This document shows positions 51,601-60,414 of a stretch of DNA of 64,000 nucleotides, one piece after another; the stretch's first letter is position 1, and every line of letters begins with the position of its first letter. The stretch is from Pycnopodia helianthoides (lineage: Eukaryota; Echinodermata; Asteroidea; Forcipulatida; Asteriidae), in the NCBI GenBank assembly GCA_032158295.1, contig CM063248.1:20981273-21045272 (forward strand). Reading direction: 5' to 3'. A model generated the notes under the pieces. It worked only from the letters and a program-made list of their open reading frames with translations. It searched no databases and was not told the origin of the DNA. The position numbers were made by a program, and so were the translations under genes.

Positions 51601-51757
51601 TGCATTTACAGCACAGCATGAACAAAAGTGTCTTGTGGTTTTTTATTCAAACATCGGTTGCACTCACCTCGGGCCTTCCAACACTGCGTCTAACACGTGC
51701 TCCGACTCCTTCAGACTGCTCCTTGCTCAACACAGCTTTAGTTATGTACCTAGACAT
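39574..51757 (-). CDS. PIR: Pirin, complete gene in eight coding exons
   Basis: Pirin is an iron-binding nuclear protein of the cupin superfamily. In mammals it acts as a redox-sensitive NF-kB co-regulator, and some pirins have quercetin dioxygenase activity. Coding exons, read on the minus strand, are 51757-51668, 51208-51116, 49928-49848, 49344-49138, 46269-46140, 43769-43687, 41874-41808 and 39692-39574. They total 870 bp, which is 289 codons plus a TAA stop; human pirin has 290 residues. Every junction has an AG acceptor and a GT donor, and the frame holds throughout. Signatures include [18 protein letters not shown] near the N-terminus, [11 protein letters not shown] (about residues 51-61), [18 protein letters not shown] (about 85-102) and a C-terminal [11 protein letters not shown]. 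The predicted iron ligands His54, His56, His98 and Glu100 match the four known in the human protein. The start is the ATG of [11 protein letters not shown]. Untranslated regions and the promoter were not resolved. Confidence 0.96.
40688..41033 (+). mobile_element. tRNA-Leu-derived SINE in pirin intron 7
   Basis: The tRNA head (GTGGCCGAGCGGTTAAGAG, then GGGTTCGAATCCC) is followed by a body with GGTTAACCCCGGTGTTTCTG and an (AATAAC)n tail. It is a diverged relative of the copy at 44310, in which the variable arm is intact. Confidence 0.85.
41217..41519. mobile_element. TTAA-flanked MITE with paired 18-bp palindromes, pirin intron 7
   Basis: The ends are TTAACATGTTGACTGCCG and the complement of GGCAGTCAACGTGTTAA, each on a TTAA. 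Two perfect or near-perfect palindromes, CTACGAGTATATTCGTAG and CTACGAGTATACTCGTAG, lie near the left end. No coding capacity. Confidence 0.85.
41808..41874 (-). CDS. PIR: Pirin coding exon 7
   Basis: The 67-bp exon encodes [18 protein letters not shown] to AKH(G), matching HFVLIAGEPLREPV in human pirin. The acceptor is CCTATTAG and the donor GTAAGTA. It enters in phase 0 and leaves in phase 1, continuing into GPFVMN of the last exon. Confidence 0.94.
41965..42488. mobile_element. TTAA MITE in pirin intron 6, split by a foldback element
   Basis: The outer ends are TTAAAGACACTGG and the complement of CCAGTGCCTTTAA. The interior has the family block CCGTTTCTCACAATGTTTTA and the internal palindrome GAGACCTCACGCGTGAGGTC. 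A palindromic element at 41976-42137 interrupts it 11 bp from its left end. Confidence 0.88.
41976..42137. mobile_element. 162-bp near-perfect foldback element
   Basis: The arms are inverted copies starting GGGGTCGATTTCACAAAACT and containing two CTAGGACTAG-type motifs per arm, separated by a roughly 10-bp centre. Transcribed DNA would form a hairpin of about 75 bp per arm. No open frame of note. Confidence 0.95.
43687..43769 (-). CDS. PIR: Pirin coding exon 6
   Basis: The 83-bp exon enters in phase 1 and leaves in phase 0. It encodes (G)[20 protein letters not shown] and then HVHVENK, matching the EPHHTAVL-GEGD-VxVENK block of vertebrate pirin. The donor is GTAAAA, a weaker match than in the other exons. 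A SINE-body fragment begins about 50 bp beyond the acceptor. Confidence 0.93.
43818..43925 (-). mobile_element. SINE body fragment beside pirin exon 6
   Basis: On the minus strand it contains TTGTGTCCTTGAGCAAGATA and CCGGATGGGACACTAAGCC, the conserved body of the SINE at 44310. The tRNA head is not intact. Confidence 0.7.
44310..44735 (+). mobile_element. Full-length SINE derived from tRNA-Leu(CAA), pirin intron 5
   Basis: The head, 44310-44397, folds as a class II tRNA. The acceptor stem GTGTCGT pairs with GCGACAC, the A box is TGGCCGAGTGG, and the anticodon arm CCGGA-CTCAAGC-TCTGG places CAA in the anticodon. There is a long variable arm and a B-box-like GGTTTGAGTCC. A roughly 310-bp body and an (ATT)n tail follow. 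The body and tail show this to be a retroposon rather than a working tRNA gene. Confidence 0.92.
44736..45020. mobile_element. Partial TTAA-family MITE
   Basis: The right part resembles the 3' half of the element at 41965 (GGGAATTGTTTCTCAAAACG, ACTTACCAAGTAAG-like, GAGTAATTACCATCGATA) and ends CTCTCTTTAA. The left inverted end is not recognisable. Confidence 0.6.
45645..45765 (-). mobile_element. SINE head fragment
   Basis: On the minus strand it reads GGCGTGGTCGTGTAGTTAAT, then CTCTGGTGTTTCTGATCAGC. This is the diverged tRNA-Leu head of the local SINE family without its body. Confidence 0.65.
45859..45946. repeat. G-run and C-run tract in pirin intron 5
   Basis: A run of G bases, interrupted by GACGGGACGGGGACC, is followed by two C runs. 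Together they could form quadruplex or hairpin structures. They create a spurious plus-strand Gly/Pro reading frame. Confidence 0.9.
46140..46269 (-). CDS. PIR: Pirin coding exon 5
   Basis: This exon holds 43 codons plus one base, [14 protein letters not shown] to SGKAFF(G), including [16 protein letters not shown], the start of the C-terminal cupin domain. The acceptor TATTCCAG before TCCAAG was chosen over an internal AG because it restores the SKV-x-x-RTPT block and the frame from exon 4. The donor is GTAGGA. Confidence 0.93.
46390..46530. repeat. Two tandem copies of a roughly 70-bp unit
   Basis: The shared blocks are TTCTGATTAGTCGACCCACA and TTCTGATTGGTCGATCCATA, then GCAACAAG, then TGTGATATAA. 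The copies lie head to tail in pirin intron 4, just before exon 5. Confidence 0.75.
46769..47635. mobile_element. 867-bp TIR transposon relic flanked by TA, pirin intron 4
   Basis: It begins CCGTAATTTCCTGAATATAA and ends with the complement of CCGTAATTTCCTGCATATAA. TA is present on both sides, as expected of Tc1/mariner/pogo-type insertion. No transposase frame remains. A smaller inverted pair around GAGGGCGCTCTC and TGCCCTCTGT lies inside, at about 47197-47245. Confidence 0.85.
48088..49095. mobile_element. 1,008-bp non-autonomous TIR element with 11-bp target duplication, pirin intron 4
   Basis: The ends read AACCTGGGCGGAT and, on the complement, AAGCCTGGGCGGAT. ACTGCTCTGTA flanks both ends exactly (48077-48087 and 49096-49106). 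An 11-bp duplication fits a Mutator-like (MULE) element best, since these make duplications of about 9-11 bp. Sub-terminal sequence is rich in ATATCCG and CGGATAT repeats. There is no transposase. Confidence 0.85.
48326..48512. mobile_element. Foldback element nested inside the 48088 element
   Basis: Inverted arms share GTGCTATGGTTAAAACTACG at the left and its near-complement ending at 48487, and extend out to AAATATT-ACTGC on both sides. The centre is rich in CCGAGG. Confidence 0.8.
49138..49344 (-). CDS. PIR: Pirin coding exon 4 (last two iron ligands)
   Basis: This is the largest exon, with 69 codons, [14 protein letters not shown] to [13 protein letters not shown] supplies the His and Glu ligands. 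HGLQLWVNL is a conserved cupin strand. The acceptor is AACCTACAG and the donor GTAAGAG. Only 31 bp separate the donor side of this exon from the target duplication of a transposable element (48088-49095). Confidence 0.97.
49848..49928 (-). CDS. PIR: Pirin coding exon 3
   Basis: This exon holds 27 codons, [17 protein letters not shown] to GPGDLQ, between a TTTTCAG acceptor and a GTATGA donor. It is one residue shorter than the human sequence in the EGG-S-MAHEDF loop, which accounts for the overall length of 289 rather than 290. Confidence 0.95.
50298..50986. mobile_element. Long inverted-repeat element in pirin intron 2
   Basis: The ends GTCCTAGATATGAGGGTTCG and, on the complement, GTCCTGGATATGAGGGTCCA are inverted. 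Complementarity continues inside the arms (TCTGGAGGTGGGTTTTGGAC with the complement of GTCTAAAACCCACCGCC). The right half is interrupted by another insertion at about 50732-50913. Confidence 0.82.
50732..50913. mobile_element. Truncated member of the foldback family at 62993
   Basis: It starts AGGGCCCAATTTCATAGAGC and contains the CTGCTTAGCAG and GCTTAGC motifs of that family. The expected right inverted end is decayed. It sits inside the inverted-repeat element at 50298-50986. Confidence 0.7.
51116..51208 (-). CDS. PIR: Pirin coding exon 2 (first two iron ligands)
   Basis: This exon holds 31 codons, [15 protein letters not shown] to DHPHRGFET. The two His residues of DHPH are the first two predicted iron ligands. 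The acceptor is a CCTTAG and the donor is GTAACT. Both phases are 0. Confidence 0.95.
51668..51757 (-). CDS. PIR: Pirin coding exon 1 (start codon)
   Basis: This exon holds 30 codons, [11 protein letters not shown] to VRRSVGRPE, and ends in phase 0 at a GTGAGTG donor. The ATG lies at 51757-51755. The motif [13 protein letters not shown] is the conserved pirin N-terminus. Transcription starts at an unknown point upstream, towards higher coordinates. Confidence 0.95.
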
Positions 51758-51909
51758 TGTAGAGTTGGCTGCTGTAATCAGAACACTGTTCTGAAGTGAA
51801 TCTGCTCATGTGACGTAAGCCTTGCTAGATGATGTCACCTTGACAGCTACCGAGCTCAATGATATAACCCTGATGAGATGGACCCACATGCACATCTGAA
51901 ATGATGATT

Positions 51910-52347
51910 AAAGGTGGGGTCATAGTTTAGTAAATACTCCAAAAATTAATGACCATAAAACTCAATGGTTACAAGCATTGCAGCTGTTGATAGTATTAAC
52001 TATTTTGAGAAAAGGATTCCCTTTGAAGTAATGGATAATTTTTCACCCCAAAACATTTGAATTTGAGAAACGATTCATGCATGAATCCTTTCCCAGATTT
52101 CTGAGGGTTGATGGCCTTTTCACGAATGCTGTGGCCAGGGATGCGGTTAGTAGGCCTACCTGCTGTCACCTTGCTAAACGTGGATAGATTTGATGTTCTT
52201 GTGAAAATACCACATTGTTTTACTGTTTTTCTCAGTAAGTACACAGAAACTGTATTCACAATATGACTTTTATTGTATCTTTATTTAAAATGTTGCCTTT
52301 AAATCAGCATTACATTGACAAAACCAATGTATGACCCTACCTTCAAG
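51910..52347. mobile_element. TTAA-type MITE just upstream of pirin
   Basis: It starts TTAAAGGTGGGGTCATAGTT. Its right end is the complement of CTTGAAGGTAGGGTCATACA, so that TTAA has mutated to TCAA. It is related to the copy at 35854 but has a single inner block. It lies about 150 bp upstream of the pirin start codon, so it may overlap the promoter or 5' untranslated region. Confidence 0.85.
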
Positions 52348-52417
52348 TTAAAAACAAAAATTTGTACTGAAACATTTCACGAGAGTTCTACCTGGAAAAA
52401 TATGAATGGGTCACAAC

Positions 52418-52681
52418 CATAGAGTTATATAGAAGAACTAGAGGGCGCACTAGCCAAGTTACGTGACTCGTCGCGCGGGTGGTGCGGCCATTACTTTACT
52501 GTACGCAAAACAACAACATGAACACCGAGCGCGTGATGCGTGCATTTACCATACGCACATCGTATACTTCGTACTCAATTTTGCCCTCTAAAAAATGGCG
52601 CTAGTGTCTCCTTGCGGTCCCGGCGCATTTGTGCACGCAGTATTGCCAGTGCGCCCTCTAGTTCCTATATATAACTCTATG
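52418..52681. mobile_element. 264-bp MITE with perfect 8-bp target duplication
   Basis: The ends are CATAGAGTTATATAGAAGAA and the complement of CATAGAGTTATATATAGGAA, followed inward by CTAGAGGGCGCACT on both arms. GTCACAAC flanks each side exactly (52410-52417 and 52682-52689). An 8-bp duplication suggests a hAT-type origin. It is CpG-richer than its flanks. Confidence 0.93.
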
Positions 52682-52689
52682 GTCACAAC

Positions 52690-54235
52690 CAGTCAAATCA
52701 ACATCATTCAAGGATCAATCTCACTGATTTTTCTTAAATTTTTTACAAATTGTTTGTCATGTGAGAGAACTCGCAATTATCAATAAACAGTTGTTGTGTC
52801 GACAAGATGGCTCATGTGAGCTGATCGCATGTTATCATTAAATCAGATCTAATCATTAAGTCTAGGAGATAATTGAACAGAAAGTAATGGCAGTCATAAT
52901 GGAGAGGCAGGAAGACCTCGATCTTTGAACTCTGCACAGGAAAGATGCCAAATCCAGCCACCATTTTTAACTATTAGTAACTTTGAGTGCGATAGTATCT
53001 AAATAACTAAATATAAGCCAAGGTTATATTTTTAGTCACCAGTGAAAAAGTGGCAATCGAATAAAACATATGGGATTTGAGGCTTTGTATGGTGAGGTAT
53101 CAATGTATATTCAGTTTGCGTTAACAGTTAACACCATGTGCATTTATCTACTATGCCCTGTAGATATTGTTCTTTGAGAACTTGACTTGCTATTGATTCT
53201 ACTGCCGTGGAGTAGATTTCGGGAGACTATTTAGTTCTGACAAGAACTGTCCTGCTTACGAACTACTACGTTGGCGGAAGGTAGGAAATTGGGACTTCTC
53301 GTTATTAACTTCACTGCTGTGTCCGGCCCAGAGTGAGTTCTTAATTGGTCTCAACCTTTTGACTAGAATGTTTCAGATAAACCATCTCATCTCTCCATCA
53401 CATTTCCTCTCCACATCTGCCTCTCTTTCTAGAATACATGTAGACTGTGCAAGTCTTGCTCATATCCAAAATGAGAAAACAACTCGAACAAAGACTAGAT
53501 ATTTCTATGAAATCAAATCTTGTTTTTAAATTGTGTTTATAAAAATACAGAATTCTTGAAAATAAAAATACTCATAGCAAGTTGTTATAAATATGAATTT
53601 CAATGTTTATATTTATTACAAATAGTTTGCTCAAATTCACATTGAAACAAAATTAAAACTTGGGATAAGGACGCTATTTCTAAAAACCCCAATCACGTCC
53701 AAATGTTTGCGTCTATCACATAGGTTTAATGACAACATGACCGTCAGTTAGGGACCCCGTTCACACAGCCCTGCAACCTAACGAAGACCATGCGATCACC
53801 CCGATCTGAAAAAAATTATAAAATCGGGGCACTATCGCCGTCAAAATCCATCAATTTTGCAAATTAAAGACTGCATTACGTCTGTACTGCGATGCTTCTA
53901 CGTCAAAAGCGTTGCTGACTCGATGCCACTACGATTACACCTAGACCTATGCCGACCAAGCAGTCGTTTCTACTTCGTTGCCGCTACGACGTACAGGAAT
54001 ATTTTTTTTTAAGACAGTGGATATATTGCCGGCACCGGCCAAGTTTTATTAAACGCTATTAAGGCGGCAAATTTTGTAGCAACCCTTCCATGCTTAATCT
54101 AAGTTAATATTCAAAGTAACTGACATTTCATAACAAACTAAATTGCAGAGATTTTCAACCAAAGCTGTAGGGTAGCTCAAAGGAATGCCTAGCGCATATC
54201 ATCCTAAGATTGGATGGACATGCTTTTGAGTCACA
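52690..54235. other. Intergenic; no gene seen
   Basis: Mostly AT-rich, with a GC- and CpG-richer patch at about 53740-54060 (GTTAGGGACCCCGTTCACAC at its left). That resembles a transposon end, but no matching right end was found. Confidence 0.4.
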
Positions 54236-54239
54236 GTGT

Positions 54240-54530
54240 TTTCACTTTTGTTTATCCTAGCCATCTTAGATTGGATTGTCTTTACTCTGCTTGTTGAACT
54301 CCCTCCCACTTCCCCAATCCACTCCCCTTCTATCAATCCTCATCCCCACCCCCATCTCATTCTTACCCACTGTACCTCTATCTATACATCTATTCTTTTT
54401 GATTGGTATGTGTTATACAATTTATCTTTCTTTCATCTAGACTGTCCTTGATGTATGACATTTCTTACTTTGTGTTTTGTATTTGAATGTTTTGGCCGAA
54501 TAAATAATAATAATAGTAATAATAATATCA
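54240..54530 (+). mobile_element. Probable 3' tail of a non-LTR retroposon
   Basis: A C-rich stretch is followed by TTTGTATTTGAATGTTTTGG, then CCGAATAAATAATAATAATA. A (TAA)n tail after a short conserved 3' end is typical of CR1/L2-type LINE 3' ends or SINEs. No coding sequence remains. Confidence 0.5.
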
Positions 54531-54579
54531 ACCAACACTCTCCACATTCAAAAACCATCATGCACGTTCTATTGTAGCT

Positions 54580-54705
54580 GTAGGGATAGGGGTAGGGTTA
54601 GGGTGAGGGTTGGGGTTATGGTTAGGGTTAGGGTTAGGGTTAGGGGAAGGGAAAGGGTTAGGGGTAGGGTTTAAAAAAAAGGAAAAAAAAGAGTTAGGGT
54701 TACCA
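54580..54705 (+). repeat. Interstitial telomere-like repeat
   Basis: A tract of TTAGGG and variants (GGGTTAGGGTTAGGGTTAGG at its core, with GGGGTA, GGGTGA and GGGAAA variants), a purine-rich spacer, then GAGTTAGGGTTACC. About four perfect TTAGGG units lie in the core. It lies within the window, not at a chromosome end. Confidence 0.92.
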
Positions 54706-54905
54706 GCTGAGAAACAGCATGTGCATGGTTGTGGTTCGTGGTTTAGCTTCATATATCTGTTTGGTTATATGCCTCCATTTTTTTTCCATCCCCCAAAATT
54801 ATAATGTTCTTCTTTTTTTAATATTACAAAAATTCTCATTTACTCCACCGTTTAAATGGTCTGGATTTGTGACTTCCAAGGATTTTTTAAAGGGAAATTT
54901 ATAGT

Positions 54906-57384
54906 CTGAAATTCATAAATGGTGTAAGCGAGGAGGTAGATTCCTAGCTCCAATCTCCAATAAAGTCCCCAAAACACTCGGTCACTGCACCCTTTCGGTG
55001 CCGGCAAAAAACACTGCATTTTTTCAACGTATGATTTTAGAAATCCAAACTAGCCAAGCTACCGATACTCAATAGCTGACTGGACTTTGGGATCTGAAAA
55101 ATGCCATCTCATTCTTGGAATTCTACCCCCATGGTTAGGCCGGCAGTACTTTTTAGTGGCATGGTTCTTCCAGTACAATCACAGATATTCGATTGTCAAA
55201 AAAACGTACCACCTCACTAGCTGACTAAAATAACGTGGGTTACTGACATCATATTTAATATTCTATGAATTCAAACAAAAGCTACCTATAAATCTTCAGA
55301 CGGTTTGCTCCTTCGTCAACATTCCACATGAGCGATCAGGTTAAATGATCATGTAGTGGACTGGGGTTTTTGCACACTCACTCCTCCTGTCAAAATAATG
55401 TCAAGCGGTGTTGTTGTGTTTGTGTGTGCGACCATGCGCGTCCGCAAGAGCGATGTTGTGGTGTGTAGAAACTTTTTTCCACAGGATACGACATCAATGA
55501 CTAAGGAGTTTGTACACTCACTTTACAATCCTACGAAAAAAAACCTAACTAATTGATGAAAACTTTGGACTCGTGGTGGCGCTATTTCACTTTAGTGGTG
55601 AAGCTTTGAATGACTTGTCTAATGAAGTGGGCAGGTGTGGGGTTGGGTGGGGGTGTGGTCTTAAAGGCTGGAGTCTCGTCAAGATAGTCTACAGGTCTTG
55701 TGGAAAACTTTTTAAACGTTTACTTTTCCTTGAAATTGTTCAATGTAACCCAACCAACTTTTAAAAAAACCAACTGTAGACTCTAATTTGTTTTTTTTAA
55801 ATGTGAAAATAATCATATTTGATGCAATTTTGTTGGTACCTATTTACACAATCTAGAGTGAAATAGTTTTGATAGTTATCACGAGTTATTGGTGAAGTGA
55901 TTATAAGTAATTAATTAAGTCATGGTTTTGTAAAACTTACATATAAACTTGTTAGTATTTTACAAGACTCATTCACTGACATTTTTTTAAAGCCACCTTG
56001 TTGAAACATTGTAAGAATTTCTTCTTTGCAATCTTTTTCTTTTAAACTTTTTCATTTTGAGAATTAATTTTGTTTACTACGAAGACAATTTGTAGTGCAT
56101 GAAGTAATACTGCAACAATTTACAAGTTATATATTATGTTTCACTTAATTTTTCATCAATTTTTCTCTCATGTATTTTTTAATGTTAACTCTGTTTTTGA
56201 TGGGCAAGTAGCAGAGTCCGTTTGTTCAAACAAAAATCATTACTAATTTAAATACAAGTTCTCGGTTACCACAACTTCTCAAGGGAAAGTGACTGGGTAA
56301 ATGTTTAATACTTTATGAATAAAACAAGAAAAGTTGACTAGGTAGAGCGGCACTTAATCAAATTTTATCACAGTGCTCATGTTGATTAGTGTCTGTTAGT
56401 AAGTTTGACATTCTTACAAATATTTTCATGCTTGCCGCAGATTATCAATTAAGTGTGAATTCGTTGAATAAAGTGAACTAAATCAAATCAAGTCAGATTT
56501 TGGCATGAAAAAATTAGCCTATGTAAATTTGTTTTATTACGAGTGACTATTAAGTAGTTTCCAATATTTGCATAATCTTTGTTAATGTGAGCAGCAATAT
56601 TTGCGCATACATTTACCGTCAAAATTCATTACAGTTTTCACAAATTCTGATTAAAGGTTTTATTTAAAATACCTTTTGTTTATTAATGATAATTCTTCAG
56701 ACAAGTCTTTCCAATGAAAGTGTCTATGATACTAAAGCATTTTTAAAGGTCAATGGGATCTTAATTTAAAACCCTGCAGTCAGGGCAGCTGTGTCAGCAC
56801 ATGTGGACTAATATTTTAATATTTCTATTGTCTTAACCACATCATACACAAGACGCTGTTGCACGTCCTAGAGGGGGCGTCAATCAACATGGGTCAGTGA
56901 TTTGTGCAGGAGGGGGAAGGACAAAACTCTGCCAGCATTCTCTGTACAAAATCGGTATGTCAATTGGCAATGGTAGATCATAGATTAAACCAAACTATAA
57001 AACCTAGTTTATTAAGCAAACAAATCAGCTTGAATTATCCCATGCATGGACATGTAAACAACACAATTTGAGATTTTGTTTTTGAGAATTCTTTTTTTTT
57101 AAAGTGCAAAACAAACCCTTTACGGAAAAAGCTTGGATTGGAAGCATGTTGTACATGTCATACGTGTTGGCAGCAATTTTTTTGTTCATACTACACGCTG
57201 GCTATTGTATACACACGTAAGGTATGGGCGCCTCCCCGGATCCCTTCACGGTTGACCCCGTAGTGAATGTGTGTTACAAAAAAAATGCGTGCTGGCATGT
57301 ACCACGGGTAGGTTGTGAAGAAACAATCCCTTGCTTAAGGGAAAGCACAAGGTAAACATTGTCACTTGATGACTGTTCAAGACC
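54906..57384. other. Very AT-rich intergenic stretch; no gene seen
   Basis: No exon, TIR element or tandem array was recognised. The open frames are short and without plausible splice context. Confidence 0.4.
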
Positions 57385-57389
57385 AGTAT

Positions 57390-57640
57390 CTGCATTTTAT
57401 GAGACCCAACATAATACATGCAGAGAAAAAAAACTAACAACAACAATTGTATTTGTCACCTTCGGGAGGATGGAGAGTTACCATTATTGCGACAAGAGAA
57501 ACAGTGACAAAACGTATTTATTTGTCTTCACTCATTTTATGAGGCCCAACATAATACATGAAAAAAAAAAAAAACAACAACAACAATTGTACTTGTCACC
57601 TTCGGAAGTATGGAAGGTCACGATTAGGCCATTGTAACAA
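57390..57640 (+). repeat. Direct duplication of a roughly 105-bp block
   Basis: CATTTTATGAGACCCAACAT at 57395 recurs as CATTTTATGAGGCCCAACAT at 57534. Both are followed by A-rich sequence, CAACAACAATTGTA and TTGTCACCTTCGG. The block also resembles part of the TTAA MITE at 6654. Confidence 0.85.
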
Positions 57641-57975
57641 GAGAAAACAGTGACAAAACATTAGTCTTCACTATATTTTTAAAACATTGGGTTTTTGATT
57701 CACCAGCTCAAAAAAACTGTGTTTTACCTCAACTCAAGTCAAAAGCTTTAGAATTCAAGCAAAAATATTTCAAGGGATGTTTGCCACCATGAACACACAC
57801 TCTTAACCCACGTAAGTTTGGTTATAATGTACAAATCTGTGAACATTTATTTTCACTCTAGTCTTACCAATGCTGTGCGCACACCGCGGTCTTCTACCGT
57901 CCACCATAAAATAATAGCGCTCGCATCTCATTTGACAAAAGTTGTTTCAGTTAATTTAACGGTCCCCCTTAAAAA
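57640..57975 (+). repeat. Dispersed repeat shared with 59380-59640
   Basis: It shares AATTCAAGCAAAAATATTTC, CCACCATGAACACACA, AATGTACAAATCTGTGAACA and TCATTTGACAAAAGTTGTT, in the same order, with the block at 59380-59640. The left part is TTAA-MITE sequence; the rest looks like local duplication. Confidence 0.8.
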
Positions 57976-58179
57976 GCGCCACCATAAGGTAAATTTAGTC
58001 TAGTTTAGTTAACGGTCCCCTTAAATAGCGTCCTCTTAAAGTTTGGCAAGTCTTAGGCTGGTCCCTGTCTTCATCCGCACTAACAAAGACAGGCACTGGT
58101 CAAGACTGGTCCCCTGTCTTTATCCGCACAAGGAAGACATGCACTGGGAGGCCCATTGACTTCTTTGGATACAATGTTT

Positions 58180-58690
58180 TCATTGGCTAACGTGCAGTGA
58201 CGTAAGCTTTCCATACTGTGTTATGATTGGTCCGAGGTGATATAGTTTGTCATCAGCTTGCACTTTCGATCGTCTACGTGCAGCGTGTGCATACTGTTGT
58301 ACAAGCATATAGAGCAAGGGTACATGTAATGTTGTTTTTATTAATTATGTAATATGTCACTATGTGTACATGTATGCGTGAATTGACTGTCAATCTCCGC
58401 GTGAAATGAATGCAATTGCAAGAGGTCAACGGTAAACCTGACAGGACCCTGCCATGTACATTGACATCGCATCCTATTCTCACGGAAGGATATTCGTAGT
58501 ATTATTACTACACACATTACATAGTCAATTAAACAACACATACAAACATGCACACACGACGTCCGTCCGCCGTGCATGCAGCAGACGATCAAAAGTGGGT
58601 AGCTGACCAACTACGTCACTTCGGAGCGGACCAATCATAACACAGATATGGAAAGCTTATGTCACTGCAATGAGGTTTATCCTAATCCGA
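58180..58690. mobile_element. TIR element with arms of about 100 bp
   Basis: The left arm (about 58190-58300) contains GTGCAGTGACGTAAGCTTTC and TGTGTTATGATTGGTCCG. The right arm (about 58560-58680) is its inverted copy. Both arms carry TTTGATCGTCT-like inner ends (GATCGTCTACGTGCAG and GATCGTCTGCTGCATGCA on the complement). The spacer is about 260 bp. No transposase is encoded. Confidence 0.82.
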
Positions 58691-59071
58691 TGAAATAATT
58701 GGGTCTGACGTCATCGCTTCAATGCACAACCTCTTTTTTATAGTCAGCGCCCTATCTATGCGATCTTTTGACAACCTCGTTTGCGCGAGCTTCCAACTTC
58801 CTTCGCATCCAAAGACGCTGGCGCTGGGATGGGCATCGGACCATTCCCCCAGACATAATAAACCCCCATCATCTTTTCCCGTTTTTGAAAGATTAGACCA
58901 TCAATAATATTCTACCTCTATTGTTTTAACACAAAAGTGATAATTATTGTCATTCTTTGCCATGTTAAAACATAGGGCTCGATCGCAACATTCTTCCTGC
59001 AGCTTCCGTGCATTCCATCATGTGTTTATATTGTGATTGTGCGCATTGCGACGATCAGGTCTTGGATGAAG

Positions 59072-59100
59072 GGGGAGGGGAGGCGGGGGGGGGGGGGAGG
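59072..59100. repeat. G-rich homopolymer tract
   Basis: GGGGGAGGGGAGGCG followed by a G run. A possible quadruplex-forming tract with no associated gene. Confidence 0.85.
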
Positions 59101-59379
59101 TAAGCGAATCAATAACCTTCGCTCATCCCCACCTATCTCCAATCATTAAATACTTGAGGACACTCAGGACGACATTATCATCATATGACACCACTTTTGC
59201 AAGGCATTTTGGAATTTGCCAATTTACTAAAAACAAAAACTCTTATCGACGACGGTACATCGTACACTCAGTTAAGAAGTGCTTAAAAAGGTGTAGCTAT
59301 TTCTCTGTTTTTAGGCATACGAAGGCTTGATTATTCAACCCCCACCCAATAGGCCAAAATCTCAGAGTCTATTTAAAAA

Positions 59380-59640
59380 AACTGCATTTGGGTCTCACAA
59401 GATCAAAACTATGTTTTACTTTATAGAATTTCAAGCAAAAGTATTTCAAGCAAAAGTATTTTAATGGAAGTTTGCTACCATGAACACACATCTTGAAACT
59501 ATCTAAGTTTAGTTTTAATGTACAAATCTGTGAACATTTATGTTCATTCCAGTCTTATCAATGCTGTGTGCACACCCGTCTTTCAAACGGTCCTCCATAA
59601 ATAGCGCTCTCATTTGACAAAAGTTGTTAAGTTTAATGCA
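59380..59640 (+). repeat. Second copy of the 57.6-58.0 kb repeat
   Basis: It contains the same ordered blocks as 57640-57975 but with point changes and a short internal duplication (TTTCAAGCAAAAGTA twice). Confidence 0.8.
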
Positions 59641-59754
59641 CCACACTAAACAAACTGCCCATAGCAACCAATGCTAAATGCTAAATAGTAAAAAAAAAAA
59701 AAAAAAAAAAAAATACTAGACAATACTGTAAAGTCTCTCAGTCTTAAAAACCAA

Positions 59755-59945
59755 TCAAATTTATCTTCGGACAACTAAACTACAGCTTTCTTTTTAAATT
59801 TTTGGCAGGTCAGCCATTTGGAATTTTTGGTAATTACCCCAGAAAGTAACACCCCTCAAAAAGGGCTTTTCCCCAAACCTTGCTCCATGCCCAAACTGAC
59901 GTGCTGGAATAAAGCATCCCTCAACTTCCCAAATCAAATAGGACC
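59755..59945 (+). repeat. Partial copy of the 60.4 and 61.9 kb duplicated unit
   Basis: It shares ATCTTCGGACAACT, CATTTGGAATT and AATTACCCCAGAAAGTAACA with 60655-60760 and 62255-62345. Confidence 0.8.
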
Positions 59946-60414
59946 AACTTTAAAGCCAACAATTTTCAAGTTTCCTCAAAAGTTGAAGTACAGAACCCCC
60001 AATCTGTGATAAATTGTCATATAGTTACACAATCTATTAGTTGCATAACCCCAACAAATTATTATTAAAAAAAGGGAATTGGTTTACAAATTTTGATAAT
60101 CATTTTGGCCCTACAATGTTCGTCTATTTAGTGTAATGCACGCTATAATGGCAGTAAATTATTCTTTTTGGCTAACACAATATGAGACAAAAAATGTGCA
60201 TGACACTGTGGCTCTATGGACCAAGTTGGTCCAAACCATGTTGAGTTTTATGTATGTGTTTCTTCAGATACTTTAGTTTAATATATATTTTTGCCTATAA
60301 AAGTTAAATGACAATTGTTGGGGAAGTAAAAATCTGCCAAGAATTATATTAAGGTAGAATAAATTTAACAAATCAACAAAGAAAACCCCAAAATAAGACT
60401 TGACTTCCGTTTCT

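Noticed and set aside
54558..54752. Minus-strand NPNPNP repeat protein
   Set aside because: Translation of the telomere-like TTAGGG tract.
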